Assembly (NCBI GenBank): GCA_964035015.1
Contig: OZ036016.1
Span: 2,448,830-2,512,829, forward strand
DNA length: 64,000 nt
Direction of reading: 5' to 3'
Origin: Corallium rubrum
Lineage: Eukaryota > Cnidaria > Anthozoa > Scleralcyonacea > Coralliidae
Shown here: piece after piece, positions 33,385 through 64,000 of the stretch
How positions within the stretch are numbered: the stretch's first letter is position 1
How the letters are laid out: every line of letters begins with the position of its first letter
Translations under genes and position numbers: made by a program
The notes under the pieces: model-generated
Databases searched by the model: none
Told to the model about the DNA's origin: nothing
The model's input: only the letters and a program-made list of their open reading frames with translations

Positions 33385-34869
33385 ATGTCGAGACGTAATT
33401 CTGGCCTGTTGATATCCCAGCTACTTGAATGCCTTGGAGCGCCTTTAACAGAAGAACAAGTATGGGGCTTGTGCTACGAAATTTGCAAAAGCCTTGTGGA
33501 TACATCCAACAAAGAGACCATTGCCGACGAGCATGGAAGTTTAAGTTATACTCGAGTTGTATTTCAGTTGGATACTGTGTACCTACGTAAAGAAGGTAGC
33601 GTTGCCTTCGTTCTAGATGAAAATCCCAGAGAAGCTGAAGAGGAGACCGAAGACTCTTCCTCGAAGGAAATGAGCAGCTTTTGCAAGCTTTTAATGGCGT
33701 GTTTGGAGAACGGTGTTTCGGAGTTCGGGAAACGACAGATTGGAGACGACCTGGAAACTCTCATGCGTCACATGACTCAAGGGAATTTGAAGGATACTCA
33801 TGGACACTGGGTACATCTAGTGTCAGATTACTGTGTTCACCACGCAACGCCGCGAAACGTCCCAGCATTGGAGTACTACCGACAACTCTGTAAAATTCTG
33901 GTCAACGAGGCTCTGGAGATGAGTAACTTCTTAGAGGTTTTGAAAAACGAGTTTGTTCTATTACGTCCCCATGATGCTTTGTGCGCCTTACAATTGTTCC
34001 AGACACGCCCTACCGTCAGGCGTTGGTTGCAGGTCATGTCCGAGCTTCGTGAAGATTTCTCGCGTGCTCATATCGTCCCAGTTCGTTCTCCCAAGTCTCC
34101 TCTCTGCTTCGTTACCGTGAAAGATATTTGTTCCCAACCAGGACCACCTGAAATTCAAAGCCCTCCAAGATCAAAGTCCACCAGACCTTCCCTTATCCCA
34201 AGTGCTGAATCACTACAGCTTTCTAAGAATTTGGGAAAACCCGCCTATTTTAGCACCCCGGTTGCAAGCTGCAAGCCAGCCCGAAAGGTGTTACGGCCCC
34301 CACAGCGCCTGGTTGATCAAGTGACAAGTTGGATGTTAGACGCGGAGGACTGGGAAGCAGATAACACGTCCGGATTTCGGACGCCAACAAGTGTGAACAA
34401 GTCTGGACACTGGTCGGAACTGGACAGTCAGGGCTTTGATCACGACTTTTCCTGGTCGTCAGGGCAACAACCAAGTAGGCTGACATCGGCTTTGGGTTGG
34501 TATCGAGAAACCAAACGCATTCGTGGTGTCCTTACAGAGCTTCAGCTAGACACGGTCATGGAAGACGAGTCCTTATTCGATGCATTGCAGACCGGGAAAA
34601 TTTGCTTCTGTTGTCGTCACACCAAGTTCTCGTTGTTCACCAGATGGGGCGTTGTCTGCAATATCTGCGAGAGAAAGATGTGTGGCACGTGCGTCGTGCA
34701 TGTCACACCACGTGATTTAGGAATAACTTCACGTGATCAGGTTGACGCCCATCATGGGGAAGGCGTTCTCAAGCAAATTCGTCGAGCTTTCAAGTCCAAG
34801 CCAACCGACAATGAAAAATATATAAACATATGCAAAGATTGTCGTGATTTTGTTCAACGCTTTTATTAA
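33385..34869 (+). CDS. Spire-like protein: KIND + Spir-box + FYVE-like, no WH2, intronless
   Basis: Single uninterrupted 494-aa frame, ATG at 33385, TAA at 34867. Residues about 1-230 match the KIND domain of Spire (LLISQLLECLGAPLTEEQVW near the start, then EYYRQLCKILVNEALEMSNF and RRWLQVMSELREDF). Residues about 375-403 match the Spir-box (LTELQLDTVMEDESLFDALQ). Residues 404-494 form the Spire FYVE-like finger: GKICFCCRHTKFSLF, with four CxxC pairs at Cys407/410, 425/428, 433/436 and 483/486. In Spire the KIND domain binds formins of the FMN group, and the Spir-box/FYVE module targets Rab-positive vesicle membranes. The tandem WH2 motifs that normally nucleate actin are not recognisable in the linker (about 235-372). 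Absence of introns in an intron-rich genome suggests a retrogene. Function without WH2 is unknown; formin recruitment is one possibility. Confidence 0.9.
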   Translation: MSRRNSGLLISQLLECLGAPLTEEQVWGLCYEICKSLVDTSNKETIADEHGSLSYTRVVFQLDTVYLRKEGSVAFVLDENPREAEEETEDSSSKEMSSFCKLLMACLENGVSEFGKRQIGDDLETLMRHMTQGNLKDTHGHWVHLVSDYCVHHATPRNVPALEYYRQLCKILVNEALEMSNFLEVLKNEFVLLRPHDALCALQLFQTRPTVRRWLQVMSELREDFSRAHIVPVRSPKSPLCFVTVKDICSQPGPPEIQSPPRSKSTRPSLIPSAESLQLSKNLGKPAYFSTPVASCKPARKVLRPPQRLVDQVTSWMLDAEDWEADNTSGFRTPTSVNKSGHWSELDSQGFDHDFSWSSGQQPSRLTSALGWYRETKRIRGVLTELQLDTVMEDESLFDALQTGKICFCCRHTKFSLFTRWGVVCNICERKMCGTCVVHVTPRDLGITSRDQVDAHHGEGVLKQIRRAFKSKPTDNEKYINICKDCRDFVQRFY

Positions 34870-35001
34870 TTAACTGCTCCATCAAAAACATCACAAACTA
34901 AATAGAGGTTACAAAAAGATTGTAGCAATTATTATAATTACGAAATTTAGGAATTAACAATGGGGTAAAGTGTGAAAAAAATTTGATAGAAGTGTGATTG
35001 C

Positions 35002-35007
35002 AATAAA
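35002..35007 (+). terminator. Poly(A) signal of the Spire-like gene
   Basis: AATAAA 133 bp after the stop codon, followed by a T-rich stretch (gactttctttttatg). A short 3' UTR is consistent with a compact single-exon gene. Confidence 0.6.
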
Positions 35008-35700
35008 AGTTGTAGACTTTCTTTTTATGTGGTAAATGATCGTTGTTCCATGGGGGTTAGGGTGGTCGATAGTCAAAATAACGACATTTTCTCATGCACA
35101 GTATTGTAAACAGTGTCACAAGACGTAAGTGATACGTTATCTCTCGCTCTTGAATGCAAGTCACAGTGACAGTATGGCACTATAGGGGATCGAGATTTTG
35201 GATTTCTGGCATCTCTAAAACACGACTTTCTGCATTGTTAGGTGAGTTGTAAAATTGTGAAAGCTACAAATCGCAATTCAAACTTACTTGTTGTTAAAAC
35301 ATGGCAGAGAACAGGGCAGGTTCAGGTAGATTAGCTGGTCTTGTAATTATTCACTTTGCGGGGATTAAAATTGCGCATCTGGTTTTCAACTTAAATTCAT
35401 GCTTCTTTAACAAATTCATTCCCCTTTATTAGAAGAGCATAGCCCTCCAGTTCAGAATTTTAGGCGTGCTGCAGCCCTCAAAATCCTCAAATGCAACTAC
35501 CTGCTTCTTTATACGCCCTAGAACTCGCAGTTCATGCGTCGCCCGCTTAGGCCTTAGCCTTCGTGTGCGCATTTGCTTTGAATAGAATGCGTTTGCGTTT
35601 AAAGCGCTTTGTGCGTACGTCAACTTCTTTCTACCAGCAAAAAGGTTACCGGGAAATTAAATGAAAAGGGCGCATGACCGAATATGCAAAGCCTAAATGT

Positions 35701-35860
35701 CCTTAAGCCGGTTTTCCACTAGGCGACTTTTTTCGCGCGAAGCGACTTTTTCTTTTGTCTCATGAGCTCTGAACTGGAACTAATCAGAAATCTATTGAAT
35801 TCGAACAAAAGAAAGTCGCTTCGCGCGAATAAAATCGCCTAGTGGAAAACCGGCTTAAGG
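35701..35860. mobile_element. Palindromic MITE, 160 bp
   Basis: The outer arms ccttaagccggttttccact and agtggaaaaccggcttaagg are perfect inverted copies. Inside, ttcgcgcgaagcgacttttt pairs with agtcgcttcgcgcgaa. The element can fold into one stem with a loop of about 60 bp. Confidence 0.85.
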
Positions 35861-36435
35861 GGTCCCGGCCGTGGTATGCTGTTTTGGTCTGCATTTTGAG
35901 AGCAGTTAAATTTTAATAATTTTAAGCACAATTATCAATAAGGCAAGAACCTTTGGCTTTGAAGTTGCCATAGTAGTTATTCCTTGTATCGCAATATAAA
36001 TTGCTGCTCGAAAAATTGTATGTATAGAGAGTATTTTTTGGGAGCATATTATATATATACGCCACGCACAGATTACAATTCCACTACGTAAATTAACTAC
36101 ACTTACAAAATTACATATGGTTATATACATCTTGTGAAAGGTGAATAAAAAAGAATGGATAAACCATTACAGAGAAAGTAGTTTAGAGAATACAGATAAC
36201 TGTGTTTGTCATTTGCGACTATTAGTCTAACGACTAAGTAACTACTGTACAGTTTCATAAGATTTACGTTTATAAGAGCTTTGTATTTTGTAAAAGTCTT
36301 TGTAGGGGCGCCTGAAACAGGAAAACCAAGGGGGCGCACCGGAAAATTCCCGGTATCCCGGTTACTGGTCCAATTACCCACTCTATAATTATAAAAACTT
36401 TAAAGCAATATATAAATGTGTCGGTGTTTTCATTT

Positions 36436-36912
36436 AAAGTGACTATGAAGCGAAAATTATTATTGTCTTAAATGAAAGAACTTTTAAAACTACAACGTAA
36501 CATCTTTTGCAGATCTTCGTTTCTGTGCTTCGTTGTTGAGATATTTCAGTTTCTTTGATATGCAAATTAAACACTTTGACATCACACGTGTATAATGAGG
36601 TATCGGAGAAAGTTCTATATCTTTGCTATTATCAAACGAAATCACCTCGAAGCCGATCCTGTTCGTCTATTTCGCATACAACATTAGACATACATATTTT
36701 TAATTGATTTTGTTTGATAATAGCAAAGATACCGAACCTTCTCTGGTAACTCATTATACACGTGTGACGTCAAAGTGTTAATTTGCATATCAAAAAAATT
36801 GAAATATCTCAACAACGAGGCACGGAAACGAAGATCTGCAAAAGATGTTACTTTGTCGTTTTGAGAGTTCTTTCATTTAAGACAATAATTATTTTCGCTT
36901 CATAGGCACTTT
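36436..36912. mobile_element. Complete AGTG-family TTAA MITE (reference copy)
   Basis: TTAA flanks both ends (left cattTAAAGTG, right CACTTTAAttt). Inverted arms of about 210 bp run from agtgactatgaagcgaaaat to gatatgcaaattaaacactt and tatctttgctattatcaaac, mirrored by gtttgataatagcaaagata through attattttcgcttcatagg. This copy defines the family found at 1278, 12215, 15225 and 20402. Confidence 0.85.
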
Positions 36913-37077
36913 AATTTCAACTGAACCATCAAAGTAAAGTAGTAAACATTTATTGTGTCTTCATCTCGCATCTTGACGCAATGATAATTGTACCTTAGTA
37001 AATTATACCCGAACGTACCAGATGTTTTCTCTATTTATGAATTCAGGTTCCGAGTAGAGAAAAAAGGAGCAAAAGTC

Positions 37078-37292
<215 letters not shown>

Positions 37293-37830
37293 AACCACAT
37301 ATTTTAGTTTACGTTGTAATTATTTTTGCTTATTTTTGCTCTTTTGTTTGTGATTTACTGTATATTTGGATCGTAATATATTACAACGTGAATTTTCTTA
37401 AACGAGCAATTTATGCTCCGGAACAAATGCTGACTTCAAATATTATTTAAACAAAAAAACAAGAACAAGAAAACACGCTAAACATCCTAGGGCAACTTGA
37501 AATTTGTTTTTGGCAACCTAAAAAGGTATACGAGGGTTAGGGGCCGGGTCCCAGTTTGCCACATTCCAATGTACGCGCTTCGTGATGTACACGTGGTTCT
37601 CTCGAATTTCGAGCTTCACGCTTCGCGAAATTTCCCGCGAATAGTTTGGGAAGACCTTCAAATGGATCATGTTCGATGAAATATTGATTCCAGTCGTTAA
37701 ACTTCCTGAAATCTGTTTAATAGATTCGACATGAGACAAGTTATCTTTGGACGACATAAAAAGCAAGGAGGTTAATTACTTGAAGACAAGGACGATCGAA
37801 ACTGGTCAACGTTGTCAACGACATGTCGAC
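37293..37830. other. Region upstream of the distal plakin first exon
   Basis: AT-rich near 37300-37460, then more mixed sequence. The frame of the 37831 exon stays open upstream to at least 37747 but without an ATG, so the exon may extend further 5' as untranslated sequence. A promoter is expected here; no TATA box was assigned. Confidence 0.4.
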
Positions 37831-37948
37831 ATGAGTTCATATGTAACCAACAGGACCAGACCTTCAAAAGTTATCGAGGAACTCAAACACCAGAGACCTC
37901 GTTCACAAAGTCCCACTTTAGCCGACAGGGCTGTCTTCAGGATATCAG
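37831..37948 (+). CDS. Alternative distal first coding exon of the plakin gene
   Basis: ATG at 37831 opens a 39-codon segment (MSSYVTNRTRPSKVIEEL..., ending LADRAVFRIS) with donor gtatgt at 37949 in phase 1. The first CH exon contains a strong internal acceptor (gttctgtttcag) at 39769. Joining 37948 to 39770 is in phase and yields RAVFRISDQRDAVQKKTFTK. Vertebrate dystonin/MACF1 isoforms carry an equivalent RAVLRIADERDKVQKKTFTK junction, so this exon is very likely the conserved plakin upstream exon. Using it, the protein would be about 920 aa instead of 902. It is expected to be driven by a separate upstream promoter. Confidence 0.75.
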
Positions 37949-39705
37949 GTATGTCCAGGTTTTTGGCGAACTACTGCAAGAAGAGGACAGTTATGATATT
38001 ATGCTTCTTCATGAAGCAAATTCTTTGCAAATCAATGACAAATACCTTGTTTATAATATTGAATAGAAATCGTGTCTTATCTCTTCGGATATCTGTTTGT
38101 TGTCTTCAACTGCTGTAGGCTACTGCTATACAACACCGTGTGAAATTTGATCGCACGATCTAATACGAGTCTACAATCAGTCGCTCACTTGCGCTGCTTA
38201 CATGTTTGTTTGACTTTGCTTTGTGTCCTTTGGGTGAACTTTTGACAGTCCCGCTTATTATTCGAGCAACACAGCTAAATTCCTCATGTAATTTTCTACA
38301 AATTAGATATAGCTCAATTCTTGTGACCGACTTAACGGCATTAACACAATAGTTTTGTAAACCAACACCCAGAATATTACAGTAAAGTATAAACTACAAA
38401 TTTTAATAATTGAGCTGCCTTTTCCGAACATTTTAAAATATTACAGTTATAACACTTCGCGATATAAGAATGTGCACGACTCGTTTAACAAATGCAATTT
38501 TGTCGAAAGACTAATTTGTACGCTTTTTATTTCTCGAGTTTTTAATAAGCCTAAAAGTGAAAGCGCTTGTCAAGCCATTCAAGTGCCTCTTATAAACATT
38601 CTTGCTTCTCAAAAAGTCTTGTCACCGTCAAGGCTGAATGACTGCATCAAGTTAAGACTTCAAGGACCTCGCGTTGTTAGCAATTAAGGGGGTAATCTTT
38701 GGTTTTATTTTAAGATGACTTCATATCAAACTCTTTAGTTTTGTCTAGGCGGTGGGTAAGGGTAAAATTTTCAGTGCTAATTGATTTGCGAACGGACGTA
38801 TAAAAGTTGCTCAAATGATGCTAATATTTTTATGCGCAAGGTGCCGACGTGCCGTGCTTATTTCGATGTCTACGAATGGAACCCAGACCCATGCCAGACC
38901 TGAAGCCTTTTCTTATCAATTTTCTGTCCATTTTGCTAGCTTCTTGCCGTTTGCTTTCATTTTGTTTGTGTCAACATTTTATATATGATACTGCCTCTGA
39001 TATGGGCAGTGGCCAAGTGCGACATATGTAAACAAACATTTTTAGCCGCCAGGTCCAACTATTGTCTAACCATTTGCAGGCTTTGCAGGATATCTGGGAG
39101 TCTTTTATAGTCAGTTAATTAATTCTATAGTATGATCGATGTCCAAGCTGCAAAAAGCTTAAGAAAGTTCGACAGGTTTTACATAAGTTGTGTCAGGGGA
39201 CCAATTTAATAAATTAGGTTTGCAAATGACTCTACTTTGGTTACCCCAGTGTAATTATATTCCTGCCACTTTCGCGAGACCTTCGCTAATGCTGCCATTT
39301 CCGCTTTTCCTTTTATGTCGTCTATTTTTAAGTTTATTTATAAAAGTTCCAGATCACGTTTGTTTGCCATTTCTGTCATCTCGGAATTTGTCAAAGCACG
39401 TGGGATTAGGCGGCTATAGACGAGTTTGATTAACACACCGAGTTCATAGGGACCAGAGAGAATTGCGCCGCTACGTATTGTATCAAGTGGGCAATCAGGA
39501 CAACTTGTTTACAATTTAATAGTATTCAGATCGAATGTGTAAATGAGTTTACGCGAGGAATGATCGACCTTTGAAACACATGACAAATTCCCAAAGGACC
39601 TCTTTGTAACATTTCGAAATTCGAAGCTGTTCTAATTGGGAAAGATAGCTAGATGGCAAAGGGTTCTACACGAAACCATTTCACGGAAATAGTTCTCGTC
39701 TAGAA
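37949..39705. other. Plakin intron/second promoter region
   Basis: Sequence between the two candidate first exons. No repeat family or other exon recognised. Open frames at 38472, 38849 and 39190 carry no domain and lack matching splice context. A promoter for the proximal start at 39706 is inferred to be near the right end. Confidence 0.4.
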
Positions 39706-61377
<21,672 letters not shown>

Positions 61378-61905
61378 CATTGGCTTGGAAATTTAAATTT
61401 CTAATTAGCTCTATATAAAGAGAGAGCTGTAATATTAATAAAAATACTCGCTCTCCTACGACAAGTGGCAACTATATTTGTAACTGAGACTTTAATAATA
61501 ACACGTGGCAGTAAAGTGAATTGATAACAATCAAAGACTGCAATCTGAGCTGAAATTACAACCTGTAGGCCATTGTGCATCTGATCGAATCCTCGGGACC
61601 TTTGGATTTTTCGCGCCAAGATTTGTTGTACTTCGCGCTGTAATTGAAGACAGATTGTGAAGTGTCTCGTTTTACGATCGCTGACGACTTGACGTTGAAA
61701 TACCAAGAAATACCAAGTGCTTGTGATGATGAGAGGAGAGTTGATCGTCAAGCTTATGAGTAGTGCCTGATTGAAGCCTAAAACCTCGAAAGAGTAGCGC
61801 TGGATTATCTGGTTGGATATGATTGTTTATGTTAGCCCTAAACGATCTCTCAGACGCACACTCGCCAGGGTTTTATTACTACGATGATCGATCATTCCTT
61901 GAAAT
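61378..61905. other. Plakin 3' UTR and next-gene promoter region
   Basis: The stretch between the plakin stop and the ATG at 61906. It holds the plakin poly(A) signal at 61437-61442. The rest presumably carries the promoter and 5' UTR of the downstream membrane-protein gene, on the same strand; no TATA box was assigned. Confidence 0.5.
61437..61442 (+). terminator. Poly(A) signal after the plakin membrane-anchor exon
   Basis: AATAAA about 60 bp after the TGA at 61377. Its presence supports 61111-61377 as a true terminal exon and not an internal exon that happens to end in a stop. Confidence 0.6.
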
Positions 61906-62546
61906 ATGCCTGAGGAGTTCGAATTCTCTTTGGAGCAGTATGTTGTATGTGGTCTCTTGGGCTTTGTTGCTCTAGTTCTGTTTCTAGTATGCTCCGTGTT
62001 CAGAGCTGCCAAACAGAGCGATGGGACGAAGAAAGTGAAAGATAAACCCAAACGACGAACTCGTCCCGAGCGTCGAACACATGGCGAGCAATACGAGGTC
62101 GTCGATGAAATATCCCCTTGGTATGAACGAGCTGTCACGCGGTACCTCGCTTTCCCTAAAAGGTTTGTGTTTGTTCCTGAAGCCTTCCAAGGTGTGCTTT
62201 CAGGCCTGGCTTTCTCCTCCGTCTAATCCTCCTTTGTTTATTCTAATCCAGAGTGTGGCAAAAGTACCGACACGGCCGCGTTCCACCTTGCACCGCTCGC
62301 GAACCGAAGATGGCGAGGGACACTGGCTCTGAAACGTTTCCGGTTTCGCATCTTCTCACTTCACCCGGCATCGTTGTCGCCTACTCGAGGGAATTCGTGA
62401 CAGATTTCTCCGCCGAACGGTCTCCTCGCTCGAAAACGGGCCGCAAACGTTACGCTCTCATTCTGAAAAGCGCTAATCGTGAAGCGAGAGGCGAACTCGA
62501 GCGGTATTTCGAGGCCGTCTTGGAAGACATCCTAAGCGTGCGACAG
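61906..62546 (+). CDS. Unidentified single-pass membrane protein, first two exons
   Basis: Exon 1 61906-62162 starts with ATG (MPEEFEFSLEQYVVCGLL) and splices (gtttgt donor, ctaatccag acceptor) to 62252-62546, whose frame matches and ends in CAG before gtcagt. The joined part is 184 residues and open at the donor, so more exons follow, possibly outside the window. Residues about 12-30 form one membrane helix (VVCGLLGFVALVLFLVCSVF), followed at once by a strongly basic segment (KKVKDKPKRRTRPERR), the arrangement of an N-out/C-in anchor. The C-terminal part has ELERYFEAVLEDILSV, a likely helix. No family is recognised. It starts 528 bp after the plakin stop; being an extra plakin exon is unlikely because it has its own ATG and no acceptor. 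Confidence 0.55.
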
Positions 62547-64000
62547 GTCAGTTAATTGTTTATGTAATAATAGGTTGTTATGTTGTTATCGTCACGGTAG
62601 CAGCCAACTTTGAAATCTCATTTTCCGGTGTCTCGATTTGCCGCTCTGTTGGACTTTGAAGGTTGAAGTTGAGTCACGTTGCGTGTCGTTCTTTGCTTTG
62701 AGATGGTTTCGTCGCCGATTAATTCAACTTTCTTTGCACACTACAGTCTGTGTCTGTCGTCTTTTGGCGTTTTGTTCAGTATTTATATACTTTGCCTCTC
62801 CTCTAATGACATACCACAATCAAAATATATGCTAAAAATATTTGTGTTTAAATTAAAATTTCTAATATATAGAGTAGGTCTTACGGGAGGGAAATCGTGC
62901 TGTTAACGGCCCCGCAGCGACATTCGATCACATCACTATTTTTGTCTGTATCAGATACATTCAATTCTCGTTTGGAGACCTTTCTTTCGGAGACTTCTGT
63001 ACATTTAAATTAAACATTCTGAATTTAGTAAATACTGCAGGCTACGTACTTAATACTGTACCAATATTAATTGAGAATTTCTCTATCATTTTTCACTTCG
63101 ACAGTCGGCGACTCGTTTTCTAACACCAAATATCTTAAGGTTACAGGATACCCTAGGAAGCCATTTCACGAAATTTGTTACCGCTCGCTCAATTTCCCCC
63201 CGATTTGTCTCAAATTTGCACCAAATGTAGTTAAGTATGTGACGGACACTATCGTATTATGCAGTAAATAAGAAATAAAATATTGTTGTAGATATACTCA
63301 TCAGTTTAAAATCACAGTACCTTCGCGCCGCGGTTTAAGGCGGTCTTTGGTTTTACCAAAAAGCTCTCAGTTTATCATATTTACACTTGTCAATGTTTGT
63401 TCTAAAAAACTGTGTTCGCATTTTTTTATTAATGTAGTGGTTTAGCAGCTAGGATATTTTATTTCTCGACCTCTGTTGTGACACAAGCAATCGACAAATA
63501 AAAGCTTGTAACTCAGGTAATTTTTACATAAATAAAACGCGCGAACACACTTTTTTGGAACAAATATATATATATTAACTGCAGAATATGCGTTGTTTGG
63601 AGGTAGGTGCCGTTGGTGACCAGGCTAGTCAGCAATCTAGCCTTGTTAGCAAGCAAAGTAACTGTAAGCAATTGGGCCATGAGCAAATAGCCAGCAAACT
63701 AAGCAATAGCAATTAGGGTAATCAGAGAAGCAATTAGCCTGCGTGCAGACGCTTGTATTTCCGGAGCTCTAAGAAGCAATAGGCGTTTGCCATGACAACT
63801 CTGCCAAGGCAGACCACCGGCACCAGTCACACTGACAAGTCAGTGGAATAACATATACGATCTATAGGATTCTATACTTCGTATCTAACACGGGTGGGGA
63901 AAGGGCGAAGGGGGAGCACAAGCTGGGCAAGACGCGACTTGCAGCAAAGCAACAGACGCTCAATGAATCTCGAATGCGCGGGAAACCCCTTAATGTCCGT
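62547..64000. other. Right flank, no further exon supported
   Basis: Probably the intron after 62546. One in-phase candidate exon begins at 63107 after ttcgacag, but its translation (SATRFLTPNILRLQDTLG) meets a stop after about 40 codons with no domain, so it was not included. Near 63630-63760 words such as agcaatagcaattag recur, giving a weak degenerate repeat. Confidence 0.35.

Noticed and set aside
61906-62546. Further 3' exons of the plakin
   Set aside because: The first exon has its own ATG with no acceptor, lies after a stop and poly(A) signal, and shows no SH3, rod or Gas2 similarity.

Overview
The window reads as nuclear DNA of an animal, most likely an anthozoan cnidarian (coral or sea anemone). 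It is AT-rich, its genes are split into many short exons with GT-AG introns, its intergenic space and introns are crowded with fold-back and MITE elements, SINEs, minisatellites and microsatellites, and its recognisable proteins (three-MBT L3MBTL, Spire, plakin, GPP34) are animal families. The phylum is an inference from gene content and repeat style; no organism is named by the sequence.

Layout. (1) 1-21,063, plus strand: the 3' part of an L3MBTL chromatin-reader gene, 11 exons seen (MBT repeats 1-3, two C2HC zinc fingers, SAM domain). Its 5' exons lie left of the window. Its introns are packed with repeats, including a three-level nest at 6.97-10.5 kb, a 43-bp minisatellite at 13.5-14.6 kb and a 25-bp minisatellite at 15.86-16.68 kb. 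(2) 21,988-28,430, minus strand: a four-exon, 256-aa GPP34 (GOLPH3-fold) protein, tail-to-tail with L3MBTL. (3) 28.4-33.4 kb: intergenic, with a 620-bp module present three times and split by an (AAAC)n array. (4) 33,385-34,869, plus strand: an intronless Spire-type gene with KIND domain, Spir-box and FYVE-like zinc finger but no recognisable WH2 actin-binding motifs. (5) 37,831-61,377, plus strand: a plakin gene. Twenty-five exons join in phase into a 902-aa protein with two CH domains, a plakin/spectrin-repeat region and, unusually, a final exon that adds one C-terminal transmembrane segment and a stop. A second first exon about 1.8 kb upstream splices into the first CH exon. (6) 61,906-62,546 onward: the start of an unidentified gene for a small single-pass membrane protein, running towards or past the right edge.

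Functional themes. L3MBTL is a nuclear methyl-lysine reader. Spire and the plakin both belong to the actin/membrane-trafficking world, and GPP34 proteins act at Golgi membranes. There is no operon logic; neighbours are independently transcribed animal genes.

The most notable points are the tail-anchored short plakin with alternative N-termini, the WH2-less intronless Spire, and a set of directly readable transposition events: a filled/empty TTAA site pair, a palindromic SINE with a 14-bp target duplication, a hAT remnant inside a 5S-rRNA-derived SINE, and MITE ends lying at a splice acceptor.
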